A stretch of 64,000 nt of DNA from Strigamia acuminata. Lineage: Eukaryota > Arthropoda > Chilopoda > Geophilomorpha > Linotaeniidae. How positions within the stretch are numbered: the stretch's first letter is position 1; every line of letters begins with the position of its first letter. Location: contig OX442314.1 in the NCBI GenBank assembly GCA_949358305.1, forward strand, positions 9,727,060 through 9,791,059. The letters run 5' to 3'. The notes under the pieces are model-generated. The model did no database searches and was not told the origin of the DNA. It saw nothing but the letters and a program-made list of their open reading frames with translations. Below are positions 46,613 through 57,413 of the stretch, one piece after another. The position numbers and the translations under genes are program-made.

Positions 46613-47871
46613 TATTCGGTTTTTCGGCTGAATGTCAAAAATTCGGTGCAGCCCTATGAAAGACAATCACTTATTGTCAATTGATAGGTGCCTGACAAAA
46701 TGCAGGCACAAAAATGCTATAAATTTGGTTGGCAAGATGTTTTCTGGCAGTTGTGAAGCCCATTATTTGACACAGCACATTATCAGAAACCAGCAACACA
46801 TAGTAGTGTTACTGACCTTGCAAATTTACAATAATTGTTTGACAAAATTTCAATTTAATTTATTTATAAAGGTTCGATTTTATTTAGTTTTTTTCTCTTT
46901 CCAATAATTTAATGTTTTCTCTTTTTCCTGCATTTATATAAATTTTATGGGCGGATAGGGAAAAATTTACCTAAAATGCATTAAAATGACTTCTCACGTA
47001 TACAATTTGTGCATTCCGTGAGCACAATTAAAGGTGGCACCCCCTGGTGTGTTTTGTAGTGCGGATTGTATCGGATGGAGTTGAATATTGTTTGATGCGA
47101 AAATGGATGGAATCGAGAACGAGGCATCATGCACGGAAGTATTTACATAGGTGTTTATTTTCATAGAAATCATAGGTGGGCCCAAATTTACAGGACCCAG
47201 TGCAAAATGCGAGCACAATGGATTTATAGTTTCTCAGTTCTCACAAGAGAAGGGTTCCATATGGCAGTAGGGGCTTGCAAATTCCAAAAACAAAATTAGA
47301 AAAAATTAACATTATATTATTTGTCATTTAAATTTAAATTTTGAATTTTTCAAGTAAAACTTCCTTTGGCACAGTACCGATCCCAAACAGGGAAAGAGGA
47401 TTGAGTGACAAAAGCTCTTGCAACGCCAAACAGATGGTTTGTTGCGATCCGGGAACTAAACTTACCAGATTAATATAATAACAAACTCGCAATTGAGATG
47501 TCGTTTATACGACTTAAACTCGATTGACCTGTAAATGTGTCTAGGGAATAAATACAAGTTTGGTTGAATAGAAAAATGACGATAAACTTTATTCGGAATT
47601 TTACAAATGAATCTATGATAATACGAGAAATAATAAATTATAATTTACTAGAATTAATAAGACAATGAAACAAGAGCTACAATGGTCAGTGAAAATAGCA
47701 AGAGATCTCAACTCATCAAACAATTAACACGATCAATACTTGAAGTCTGAGTTCTAAGCAGTGACAATTAATTAAAATTAATTAATTAAAGTTTTCTAAA
47801 AACAAACATAAAATTACAAACATTAAAATTACTGCTAAAAAAAATTAAAAAATAAAAGTAAAAATTTTCAC
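46613..47871. other. Intergenic, partly duplicated sequence
   Basis: The left part is homologous to 40880-41700 and the part near 47290-47400 to relic D flank. From 47400 to 47871 nothing is recognised beyond AT-rich sequence. Confidence 0.45.
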
Positions 47872-47940
47872 AGACAGCAGGATTTGAACCTGTGTGGAAA
47901 GATTCCTAGTCCATTGCCTTAACCACTGGACCACCACTAC
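47872..47940 (-). tRNA. tRNA-like relic or SINE head
   Basis: The minus strand shows a pol III A box (TGGTCCAGTGGTTAAGG) and B box (CAGGTTCAAATCCTG) at tRNA spacing. The D and T arms fold, but the anticodon stem has mismatches and the 5' GTAGTGG cannot pair with the 3' end. It is therefore a degenerate tRNA gene or a tRNA-derived SINE head, not a functional tRNA. Confidence 0.5.
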
Positions 47941-47992
47941 AAACTATTATTGTCTTCATAAAGACAGTCATGTTGGTGAACAAAGTTCTGAT

Positions 47993-48105
47993 GTCATGGC
48001 ATCATTGAATCTCAAATGATGAAATGACATCATTGAATCTCAAATGAAATGACATCATTGAATCTCAAATGATGAAATGACATCATTGAATCTCAAATGA
48101 TGAAA
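47993..48105. repeat. 27-28-bp tandem repeat, about 4 copies
   Basis: Repeated unit CATCATTGAATCTCAAATGA with TGAAATGA spacer; one copy is shortened by 5 bases. Confidence 0.85.
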
Positions 48106-48593
48106 TTCAACTTGGATCTTGGAACTTTATTTTACCTAGCAACTGTTGTTTACAGTATTTATACACTAGGCCTGATTGCTCAGATTGGATGTATACACAG
48201 ACAAAATAGTGCAAACTTTGAGCTCATTGGTTACATTGTTGGCTGTTTATGGAATGAAATTATTTTAGGATCTCATTCAGCATGATATAACAATCCTTCA
48301 CGTTTAATATTGCAACAATCTGTGAGTATCTTATACATGTGTTCCCCTTGTTAATACAGTCAAAATAAAGACAATTCTTTCAGTGGTGAAAATGAAGTAA
48401 TTTTATTAACTTAAAATTCAGGATCACCACATTTTATTCAATTTGTTAATTACTTTTTTTGGGTTTTTATTTTGTGTTAATGTTTGGCATTATTATTTTA
48501 ATTTGATTTGTAAGAAAAGAGTTACACTTTTTTACTCCACCCCTAGACAACGGATTAAAGGCCAAAACCCAACAATCTGGAGTCCCTGTCTCG

Positions 48594-48793
48594 NNNNNNN
48601 NNNNNNNNNNNNNNNNNNNNNNNNNNNNNNNNNNNNNNNNNNNNNNNNNNNNNNNNNNNNNNNNNNNNNNNNNNNNNNNNNNNNNNNNNNNNNNNNNNNN
48701 NNNNNNNNNNNNNNNNNNNNNNNNNNNNNNNNNNNNNNNNNNNNNNNNNNNNNNNNNNNNNNNNNNNNNNNNNNNNNNNNNNNNNNNNNNNNN
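48594..48793. other. Assembly gap (200 N)
   Basis: Exactly 200 unknown bases. Sequence immediately right of it matches the end of the 7.64-kb repeat unit (58859 onward), so the gap probably borders another unit of that repeat. Confidence 0.95.
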
Positions 48794-48951
48794 GACAGAG
48801 GAATAAGCAAGTGTGAATAAAATATTTTGGAAATATAACTGAAATGTTCCAAACTCGAAAGTTGTAATTCCAAATGACTTTCCAACACTGAATGCAACCG
48901 TTTCCAAACTACTTTTCATAGCATGATATACCGGGTGGCCCACATAAAAGC
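48794..48951. repeat. Right end of an earlier 7.64-kb unit
   Basis: Matches 58859-59042 except for about 26 bp missing in two places, and ends at the CATAAAAGC junction where the LTR element has inserted. Confidence 0.85.
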
Positions 48952-49139
48952 TAATGTGTTTCTTGGTTTTGATATTGTTGGAAATAATGTTTGTAGATTT
49001 CGGAGTTAGGAGAAAGCAGCCATCTTGGTAAGTTGAATTAACATGAATTGCTTTATTTGCATATTAGTACACAGGTGGCGCTGATGGGTGGACCAGCGTC
49101 ACAATTGGACAAATTGAAAGATGGAGTGCGGTCACTCCA
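48952..49139 (-). repeat. 3' LTR
   Basis: 188 bp; differs from the other LTR by T for A near its outer end (49132). Confidence 0.9.
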
Positions 49140-49256
49140 GTACCCCCTTAATTGGGATCTAACAGGGAGCAATTTACACAATGAAATATAAAAACATTAA
49201 ATTTAAATGTAAATAACGAATAAAATGACATACAATTACAAAGTTGAAATGGCTGA

Positions 49257-51188
49257 TTAATTTGATGGGAAACCATAAAATTCCGTCGGTTTCTTGTTGC
49301 GAACAGGTCGAGGACTGCGTACGGAAATCGGAGGCGATCCAGGCGGTGACACAGGAGCAACAGGCGACGGAGAAGGCAGCGGCGGTGTCGATGAAGGCAG
49401 CGGCAGTGTCAACGGTTTTGCAGGTGAGGTTGCAGACCGAGTTGCAGTAACAGGTTGCAATGTTGAGGTTACCGCTGGAGGAACTGGTTGAGCAAGTGTC
49501 GGGGAAGCAATTGCACTCTGTGGGCTCACAAACGGACCAATGTGCCAATCATCCCCCTTAATTGGAAGTGGCGTTCCAATTGATAAGTGGTTTTGCAATT
49601 GGTCGGTGTGTCGTGACCAAATGACGGCGGAAGTCTTGCACAACGAACGAAATGAGACCAAGAATTGGTCCACGGAATCTGCCAAAGAGAGTTGAAATTT
49701 GGTTAATTTCTCAATTTCGTCATGGAAAAAGTTGCGGTGCTGCAACAATAACGTGTGGAACGGGTCGAGCGCGTCAGTGCTTGCCAAGCAGTGCGTGGAA
49801 GCCAGCGCCGTCGCTGCAGCAGCAACAATCACGTTTGGAGTAGACTCGTTCGGCGGGGAAGCTTCTACATCCAGTCTGGGGGCGGTAAACTCAGCAGTCG
49901 TGTTTGTTGGAGGTTGAGTGCGCTTTCGAGCGGCGCGTCTGCGTGCGGACTTTGAGGTGGTCATGGCGGTCGAATTCACAACAGCACCCATCGAAATACC
50001 AGCAGGGGACAACAAATCGAAGGCGTCCAGCCAATTGCGACCCATCACCGGAACTGATCCAGTCGCAGCAACACAGAGTGGCAAGACGAATTTGCGGCGA
50101 TCGTGCTGCACCGGCACGTGGCAAACTCCATCCATTGGCAGGACGTGTCCGTCGTAAGTGGTCATCTGCGAATCAAGCAGCTGCAACTGAAAACGAGAAA
50201 AATTTTGGTTATACATCTCGCGACTGATGGTTGTCGCTTCAGCGCCCGTGTCGATCTGCATGAGCAGCAATGTGTCCGCCAATCGCATTTCCCGAACCAA
50301 TGGTTTGGTCGGTTTGATGCTGATCGAATTCATCGCTTTTTCGGCCTGTCGAGGTGTCGTACGAATCGAGTAGAAGGTGAGCTTCCGAGGCGCAGCAATT
50401 ACAGCATGGTGGGGAGCAGTTGCAGCGGTTGACATGTAGGCCGATTGTGTGTGCCCAACGAGGCCACAGCCCTGGCACTTGGTGCGACGATGTTCGCAAT
50501 CGTCTCTGCGGTGTCCAGTCTGTCCGCACGATCTGCATTTTCCGTCGACACGACGTGGCTGGTGACCGGTGCCGTTGCACATTTTGCACTTGGTGTTGTC
50601 GTGCTGTTGTAACGGCTGGTCTTGTTGTTGATCGGTGGTGCCCCTCGAGGAGCGTTTGCCACCTTCGTGCGAGTTCACATTGGATCGTGAGGAGTTTCTG
50701 CCGTTCTGAAGTTGGTGCACCGACTGCTGGGTGTCGAGAAAACTGGAAACGTCCGGTCCAGCGATCTCGGCGGAGGTGGCTGCCTCGAGAGCCAACGCAA
50801 AAGTAAGATCTTTTTGCGTGTAGAGCGTCTCTTGGACGTGACGCATGTTAAGACCAATGACGAATTGATTCCGCATTTCGTCGTCTTGATTATCGTTGAA
50901 GTCGCAGTATTTAGTAAGCGCGTGTAGAGCGGCCGCAAAGTCGCTCACCGACTCGCCTTTATTGCGCTTCCGAGCTCGAAAACGGACGATTTCACCTTGT
51001 TTGACCGGTTTAGGCTTCTGATTTTTGATCATCAGCGCGGTTAATTCGTCGAATTTCAATTCCGTCGGCTTTTTAGGTCGGGCCAGATCCACAAACTTGG
51101 CAACAGTTGCCATACCCACGCAGGCCAAAAGCGTATTTACTTTTTCTGCGTCCGCGACGATTTTGTTGCATGAGAAGACGCATTCCAT
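49257..51188 (-). CDS. Gag-protease fused to pol C-terminal tail, 643 codons
   Basis: One uninterrupted frame. Residues to about 190 are a Gypsy-type gag (SVSDFAAALHALTKYCDF, LTFALALEAATSAEIA). Around 200-255 are zinc knuckles: CRSCGQTGHRRDDC is canonical, while the last (CQGCGLVGHTQSAYM) has lost its final cysteine. An aspartic protease follows (MQIDTGAEATTIS at about 315, then PVMGRNWLD). The reverse transcriptase, RNase H and integrase core that should follow are missing; the frame continues into a proline-rich end, RPVRNKKPTEFYGFPSN, like an integrase C-terminal tail. The gag N-terminus may start earlier at 51254, but that frame has a TAG at its tenth codon. The product could package RNA but cannot replicate itself. 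Confidence 0.85.
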   Translation of the reverse strand: MECVFSCNKIVADAEKVNTLLACVGMATVAKFVDLARPKKPTELKFDELTALMIKNQKPKPVKQGEIVRFRARKRNKGESVSDFAAALHALTKYCDFNDNQDDEMRNQFVIGLNMRHVQETLYTQKDLTFALALEAATSAEIAGPDVSSFLDTQQSVHQLQNGRNSSRSNVNSHEGGKRSSRGTTDQQQDQPLQQHDNTKCKMCNGTGHQPRRVDGKCRSCGQTGHRRDDCEHRRTKCQGCGLVGHTQSAYMSTAATAPHHAVIAAPRKLTFYSIRTTPRQAEKAMNSISIKPTKPLVREMRLADTLLLMQIDTGAEATTISREMYNQNFSRFQLQLLDSQMTTYDGHVLPMDGVCHVPVQHDRRKFVLPLCVAATGSVPVMGRNWLDAFDLLSPAGISMGAVVNSTAMTTSKSARRRAARKRTQPPTNTTAEFTAPRLDVEASPPNESTPNVIVAAAATALASTHCLASTDALDPFHTLLLQHRNFFHDEIEKLTKFQLSLADSVDQFLVSFRSLCKTSAVIWSRHTDQLQNHLSIGTPLPIKGDDWHIGPFVSPQSAIASPTLAQPVPPAVTSTLQPVTATRSATSPAKPLTLPLPSSTPPLPSPSPVAPVSPPGSPPISVRSPRPVRNKKPTEFYGFPSN

Positions 51189-51433
51189 CTGGAGGATGTA
51201 GGTTTCCCAATCGTCGAGCGGGTTCTATTTTTCCGGAGCCGCAACCAAAGGCATATTTGAACGATGGAATTGATGAATTCAAGGCAAAAGTTACAGGTGA
51301 AAATTCGGGCCTAACGGTCAACGCGTGGTGACGAGCGTACGGTCAGTGGCGAAAATCTCATCAAAACGACAAGAAAACACACAAAAGTTCAATAGTAGTT
51401 GATGGTTCGATTATACTCATCCCTCGTCGCCAA

Positions 51434-51621
51434 TAATGTGTTTCTTGGTTTTGATATTGTTGGAAATAATGTTTGTAGATTTCGGAGTTAGGAGAAAGCA
51501 GCCATCTTGGTAAGTTGAATTAACATGAATTGCTTTATTTGCATATTAGTACACAGGTGGCGCTGATGGGTGGACCAGCGTCACAATTGGACAAATTGAA
51601 AGATGGAGTGCGGACACTCCA
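51434..51621 (-). repeat. 5' LTR
   Basis: 188 bp; includes AATAAAG (minus strand) as a likely polyadenylation signal and starts TGGAGTG next to the AAAGC duplication. Confidence 0.9.
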
Positions 51622-51957
51622 AAAGCAGCCCGACAATACACAAGAAGGGTTACGAAGGGTGACTCAAAAAAATGTATTTACGCTCAAAATTAAATATACA
51701 TTAATCATTAGCTGAGGGCAGTGTTGTTTAATTGATGTTTCTAGTGCAATTTTTTCCGCTCTTTCGTTTGGTGTTTAGTTTTTGACGATCCGAGCATTGG
51801 TTCTCGAGATAATAGTTGCAATTTTAATCAATTATTGTCCGAATTTGCCAAGTTTGATTCTGGTGCGGATGTAAGAATAGTGGCAAGACGAACAACACCA
51901 AGTGAGAGAGATTTATTTTTTTAATAAATAAATTACAATATTAATTATTTTTTAGTT

Positions 51958-52265
51958 CAGCGACGTGACAGCAGAAGCGCTCAAAGCGCATGGCAAAAGA
52001 TTTTTTAAAAACAAAGTTTTTTTTAAAACTTTTCTTAAAATCTATACGAAAAAAATCGATTAATCACAGCACAGAGACAGAAAAACTACCAACCACCAAT
52101 CGATCAACATGGGCCGAGACATCAGTATGCAGTCAAGGGACACACACTTCAATTCATGTTCAGGACGAGTCGACAAACACACACACACAAAAACCAAAGG
52201 GGCTTGATTCTTCAACAGACCAAGATGGACAACACCATTTCAAGATTTCGAAATTTGCAGAATAA
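51958..52265 (+). pseudogene. Decayed member of the hydrophobic-head/charged-tail family, copy 1
   Basis: The frame at 51990-52265 contains STETEKLPT and SVCSQGTHTSIHVQDESTN, aligning with STETEKLPT and AVYSQGTRMSIQIQDGFTN of the 53806 gene. Upstream FSDVTAEALKAHGKR (51958) aligns with the extra frame after that gene. The intron acceptor of the relatives (TATAG) reads TATACG here. In the second unit a one-base deletion and a TAG break the frame, so it is probably a relic. Confidence 0.5.
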
Positions 52266-52395
52266 AAGCCAAGTGAGAGAGATTTTTTTTTTAATTGCAA
52301 TAATAGATTGTACGCTCAATTACGAGTTGTTTATTTTGTAATTTACAAATAAATTTGTAGTAGAACAAAATTTCAAACCAAAATTTGTCGTCATC

Positions 52396-53310
52396 ATGGA
52401 ACAATCACAATCCGATGAATCACATATAATTTCCATTTTTTTTAAATTAGCATTTTGGCCTTTTTGGTCCTTGAAGGATTTAATTTGGTAATATAATTTT
52501 TTTTTAAAAAACTCAAAATTTTTTTTAAAACTTTTTTTTTAAATTGATAGGAGAAAACCAACGACCACAGACAAATGTGAATTAATTCAACCTACAGTGT
52601 ACTCCCAAGAAACCAGAATGTCAAACCGAGTCCACGATAACGACTCGTCCACGAGGGGAAATCGAACGGGCAGGGACGGCGACCAACGCCGACCCGACCC
52701 CACGAGCACCTCAAACCGATCTTCCCAGAGCTGTCATCCTCGCTCACAAAAGAAAAAGGATTTCTTAACCAATCCCAAGCCGCATGTCCACGAGCGGACG
52801 ACAAGGAACAACAGAAAGGAAGCAGCAAGCAGAACTAACTCGCCATTAAGTGACCCCGAGTCTGAATTTGAGAATAATAAGCACAAGCCAAAGAAAAAAG
52901 CTCGAGACAGAGACGCAACGCTCCTTTCACGTCCAAGTTACACCGAAGTAACGAGCGAGGTCGGCCACTTGACCAAGCTGTTAACGAAAGCGTCAGATGG
53001 TAGGACTGCACAGGAAGAGAATGTAACAAAAATAGTCTTTTCTTTTTCGGGAAGAATAAACTGCGACCAAAACAAAAATAAAACACTAGACGATGTACGA
53101 GTTTCTACACTGACTCCACTACCAACCATGAATATTTGTGATGAACATGGACAAACAAATAAGGCAGGGCAAGCAATATTAGAACCAATGGAAAAAATTA
53201 GACAATTTGATGAAGGAAACAGTGCGAGAAATACAAACACCAGCCAAGCACGTCGACGTACGAACATCTCGAACACTGACACTTATTCAACCAGGTCTAG
53301 TTGGTTTTGA
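52396..53310 (+). CDS. 283-aa protein: short hydrophobic N-terminus plus basic, disordered tail (copy 1)
   Basis: Exon 1 is 52396-52487 and exon 2 is 52551-53310, with a 63-bp GT-AG intron. Exon 1 encodes an acidic start (MEQSQSDESH) and a hydrophobic helix, IISIFFKLAFWPFWSLKDLI. Exon 2 encodes about 250 residues rich in Ser, Thr, Arg, Lys, Asp and Asn, with KKKARDRDA in the middle and RARRRTNIS-like basic stretches near the end; no folded domain is evident. Translation from the exon 1 ATG is supported by the same layout in the 53806 gene. A membrane- or vesicle-anchored disordered protein is one reading. I do not recognise the family. Confidence 0.65.
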
Positions 53311-53339
53311 GTCAGGTCATCATCAATTATATTGTATTG

Positions 53340-53480
53340 ATTATCTTCATTAATTTTTCTAATTTTTCATTGCTTTTTCTAATTTTTCATTGAATTTTCT
53401 AATTTTTCATTGCTTTTTCTAATTTTTCATTAATTTTTCTAATTTTTCATTGATTTTTCCGATGTTTCAGTGATTTTTCT
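53340..53480. repeat. Short tandem repeat TTTTTCTAATTTTTCATTG
   Basis: About seven copies of a 19-bp unit just after the 283-aa gene; repeated in copy 2 at about 60981-61121. Confidence 0.85.
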
Positions 53481-53805
53481 TAGAAAGAAAATTACATTCC
53501 GGATGGTTGGACAATAATAGTTACTCTCGGTTGGCTGATGCTCATAGGGCAAAACTAACACGAAAATATGTTGAAAGGTTTATTGCTTATTTTGAGTTAT
53601 TTAATTTAGTTTTTTAGTGTTTCTATAAACAAAGCGATTTTAGGTTTATTTTCACATTATTTGCTTGCATTGATTTTTGTCACCATTTTTCACTGTATTT
53701 TTTGTGCAGTAAATTTGAGGTTGAAGAATTTTTATCCATGTATCCGGATCCTGACGTGTGTAATATTTTTAGTTTATAAAATTTCAAACTATTAAAATTT
53801 CGAAA

Positions 53806-54158
53806 ATGGATCAATCAGAGGAGAGAGATATTTTTTCAATTGTTTTTAGATTAGTCTTCTGGTTTATTTTGTGTTTGAAAGAGTTAATTTGGTAATATAA
53901 ATTTTTTTTAAAAACTTAAGGTTTTTTTTAAAACACTTTTTTAAAATTTATAGGAAAAAGCCGGTTGATGACAGCACAGAGACAGAGAAATTACCAACCA
54001 ACGATCAAACATGGGTAGAGCCTGTAGCAGTATACAGTCAGGGAACTCGCATGTCAATTCAAATTCAAGACGGGTTTACAAACACGGATAGAAAAAAACC
54101 ATATCACAAATACAACGACCAACAAAAGAAAGTAAAAGAAACCAATTCGCAGATGTAA
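53806..54158 (+). CDS. 96-aa relative of the 283-aa protein (copy 1)
   Basis: Exon 1 is 53806-53891 and exon 2 is 53954-54158, with a 62-bp GT-AG intron in the same position and phase as the 283-aa gene. The head is MDQSEERDIFSIVFRLVFWF then ILCLKELI, clearly homologous to the head of the larger protein. The tail shares the YSQ-TRMS motif (AVYSQGTRMS against TVYSQETRMS). A second open frame, KRNQFADVSAEALHAQEKRL, overlaps the stop and runs to 54251; it may be an old continuation lost by frameshift. Confidence 0.6.
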
Positions 54159-54669
54159 GCGCTGAAGCCCTCCATGCTCAGGAAAAAAGATTGGAAAACC
54201 AAGCGGATCGGCAACCTAAAAATCGAAACCCATGGAATAAAAAAAGATAAAATCCTTTAATGACTGGTTTTCACTGGCAATTAAATTCTTTATTTGCATC
54301 CACAAGTATATTTGTATTTCATATTTTTGATTTATTTATCTTTTAAATTTGATAATTTTAAATTTAATAAATTTGATAATTTAAATTTCCCGGTATCCCA
54401 CACGGCCAGTCCAGCATTGGGGTTTTGTATCAGATAGGCAATATTAGAACAAGTTATTAATATTGAACAAGAAATATGAATACAAATAGAAAGTCAAACG
54501 GAAGGTTAGCCCAAGAGGTTTTAAAGGAATGAAAATTATTGAAAGATTCTTTTTTTTCTGTCCATATATCGGGGGAATTGCTTTTTACCGTTAAAAGATT
54601 TTACAATTGGTACAAACACATGTCCCTAAACAGAATCATGTAGTTTTTTAACTTCATAAAACACTGCGA

Positions 54670-54930
54670 TTGGCTGAAGTTATTACAAACAATATGAAGA
54701 AGTTAAAATTAAGAAATAATTTAACTTTATTGCAGTTGTCAAAGATGCCAGCTATTCTATGGCAACCCAACACAAGCAATCAGGAGAAATTGTGGAAATT
54801 GTTAAGAGAAAGAGATAAAAGGATTCCAATAAGAGATAATAAAGAGTTGGATATTAATCAAACTCAACACACAAGAAACGAAAACAACTTTCCAATAGCA
54901 AAAAAATTTCTTGCATGTGTTAATCTTTGA
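54670..54930 (+). pseudogene. Repeated unknown frame Z1
   Basis: Contains TNNMKKLKLRNNLTLLQLSK and AILWQPNTS, then a Lys/Arg-rich tail ending CVNL. A second diverged version is at 55652-55954. Both lie in a 600-bp internal duplication (about 54417-55000 and 55608-56060). Indels break the upstream part (KVSPRGFKGMKI...). No family is recognised. Confidence 0.4.
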
Positions 54931-55101
54931 AGATTTTTGCAACTCTGGGAGAAAGTCATTTTGAAAAAAGTGAAAGCTTCTCAAAGGTTTGCAAATATTT
55001 TAGTTTAACACTAGAACGGCTAGACTGGTTAAAATAGAATGCCCGGCACAGCTGTAGCAATAAACCTAATGGGTTTCTAATAGTGTTTTTGATGCTTTAC
55101 A

Positions 55102-55400
55102 TCATAAATCAGCAAACGTGGCATTTTTCTTTAAGAAAAATAGAAAAAGCATGCATGTTATTACGTGCACAATACGTTTTGGCGTCAAGAAAAAGGTCAT
55201 CCAGAAAAAGGTGATTCCAATTATTAGAGCAAGAACCTTAAAGAAAATTTTAAGAAAGGAAATAAGACGGTTAGGTTTCAGATTTGGCAAATTTGGCAAA
55301 TAAGGATCATCAAACTCCTCATTACTTAAACGAGAGGAGGATGAAAGCATCAAGCAGAAGCAACTGGATATACTATCTCAAATCAATAGAGAAATTGATG
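55102..55400. other. Overlapping open frames on both strands
   Basis: Minus 55353-55102 would give an 83-aa protein with two hydrophobic segments (VLALIIGITFFWMTFFL). The plus strand gives a lysine-rich frame followed, after one stop, by LKREEDESIKQKQLDILSQI, which looks like a coiled coil. The copy in unit 2 is identical, so it gives no help choosing. I leave the strand open. Confidence 0.3.
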
Positions 55401-55651
55401 ATAAATAAAAATTCATGACAAATTAGTAAATGCTACACTATGTGCAGGCTTACAATACCAGCATTATGCCAACCAGAGCTCTTTTAACTCTGCAAATTTC
55501 TAGCTGTCATTTGCTTGGCAATAGATGCATTATAAAACAAAGTTACCGGTATGTCAAGTCCAGTGAGATTAATTGATGATACCATAATGCAAGTTATTAC
55601 TTTGCAATTGCTTTTGTATCAGAAAGGCAATAGTAGAACAAGTTATTAATA

Positions 55652-55954
55652 TTGAACAAGAAATATAAATACAAACAGAAAGACAGTCGGAAGGTTAGCC
55701 CAAGAAGTTTTAAAGGAATGAAGATTGTGGAAAGATTGTTTTTTTCCGTCTACGTATTTTACAATTGGCACAAACATAAGAGACTGCTATTGCCTGAAAT
55801 TATCACAAACAATATGAAGAAGTTGAAATTAAGAAATAATTTAACTTCATTGCAGTTGCCAAAGATGCTAGCTATTCTATGGCAACCCAACACAAGCACA
55901 GTCAGGAAAAGTTGTGGAAATAGTCAAGAGAAAGAGATAAAAGGATTCCAATAA
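55652..55954 (+). pseudogene. Repeated unknown frame Z2
   Basis: Carries KVSPRSFKGMKIVERLFF, FYNWHKHKRL and TNNMKKLKLRNNLTSLQLPK in one frame and then shifts relative to Z1 after QPNTS. It is longer upstream than Z1, so together the two outline an ancestral protein of more than 130 residues. Confidence 0.4.
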
Positions 55955-56077
55955 GACAATAAAAAATTGGATGTTAGCCAAACTCAACACAGGAAACGAA
56001 AACAACTTTCCTCCATGCTGTTTTCCAACAGCAAAAAAACTTTCTTGCATTTCGTGCAAATCGTGATATTTCGCCAT

Positions 56078-57413
56078 AATGTAGCATGGGATACTTCAAA
56101 CCCAGACTGGAACGCCATCATTTGGATGAACTAAGTTTTTAACAAATGATATTAAATTCTGTTCAAAAAATATATATTTGGTTCTGCTGCATAAGAGTTT
56201 CATTCCAATTCGAATCAAGATTAGGCTTAAAATGGAATCAAATCAAACAAAACAATTTTTTTTTCAAACCAAACTTTGAAAAACCACCAAAAAGCTCCAA
56301 AATGCACATCAAATAATATTCTTGCCAAATAAATACTCAACCGCCACGTAACTGAAGAAATACAGAAGTAAATACATTTTGAACTAGGCCTATAGCAGGC
56401 CTAAAATGGCACCAAACAATAGCAAAGGAACATATGTTAGAAAATAATAAATGGATCATTTTACAAACTTACTGAGAAATTTGCGGAAATATTATGTTAA
56501 TCTCATGTTTACGAAACCAATCAACCTTTTGGAAATCAAACCCGAATTAAATACCGTGAAAAACGAACGAACACAGAATGTCGAACAGCAAAATATTGCT
56601 ATTCACCTCACCTCATGCTGATCGAGACGAAATTGCGTGACAGATTATTGTTTAGCTTCTCGTATTGTCACAGTCCATGGACTGTGGTATTGTTGATAGC
56701 ATCGTCATAAAATCTCATTAAAACGACCAAAACAATTTTAATTTAAGTTTTTCAATTTTTCAATTTTATTTTAAGTTTTCCAATTTAAATTTTACAAAAT
56801 AAAAATTAAAACTTCGAATTCAAATTTCATTTTTGTGGTGGCGGTTCAGGGTCACCAATCTGTGAATTAAATTTTAATTTGTAGATGGCGCATCAGGGCC
56901 ATCATAGTCGTCTGCCCATGCGCAGAAAAGAAAACAATCCGACGACTACGGAGATTTGTTGGGGCCATCGTATCTTTTTCCTGCATCGTGGAGACCTCAA
57001 AAAGCACGTTGAGTTTGTTTCTTGCTGAACTTTAAAATGTCATCAGGTTCGGTTCATTGTCCATTACCAAGGTAGGAAATTGTTATGATCAGTTTGAATA
57101 CGTTGCATTCAATTTGATCTCGCAGTTAATTGCTAAACATACATAAAATTTCATTGATTTGAGCGTAAAAACCACAAATCCCGATCGTTTTGCGGGTGTT
57201 TTATGAATTTTTCAACTTAAACAAAAAAAGTAATTATTTTTTGGGCTATTTACATCAATTTGAGGTTCAATTTGATTTTGGTCATTTTTATTCAAAAATT
57301 ACATTTTTGCACCTGAAATCAGGGGCGGGTCTACATAGGGGCTAATGGAGCTTGTACTTTGCATTACATGTTTATCTTTATTCATATTCTGTTTAAACTC
57401 TGTCCAAGAAAGA
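56078..57413. other. Gene-free AT-rich stretch
   Basis: No exon was recognised on either strand. The part to 56349 repeats at the window end. Confidence 0.45.

Larger units (their letters stand above)
48952..51621 (-). mobile_element. Young, internally deleted Gypsy-type LTR retrotransposon
   Basis: A 2670-bp element on the minus strand with 188-bp LTRs (51434-51621 is the 5' LTR, 48952-49139 the 3' LTR) that I see differ at one base. The LTR begins TGGAGTG and ends ACACATTA. A primer-binding-like TTGGCGACGAGGGATGAG follows the 5' LTR and an AAGGGGGTA polypurine tract precedes the 3' LTR. The 5-bp target duplication is AAAGC (48947-48951 and 51622-51626), single at the empty site near 59042. 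RT, RNase H and most of integrase are absent. LTR ends and primer site suggest a Mag-like Gypsy lineage. Confidence 0.9.

Noticed and set aside
48443-48943. Open frames spanning the N gap
   Set aside because: They are open only because unknown bases cannot contain stops.
49904-50806. Several open frames of 60-130 codons opposite the Gypsy ORF
   Set aside because: They are antisense shadows of the gag-protease frame with no domains.
53340-53480. CRISPR-like short regular repeats
   Set aside because: The repeats are directly adjacent 19-bp units without unique spacers, in a eukaryotic context; no CRISPR array is present in the window.
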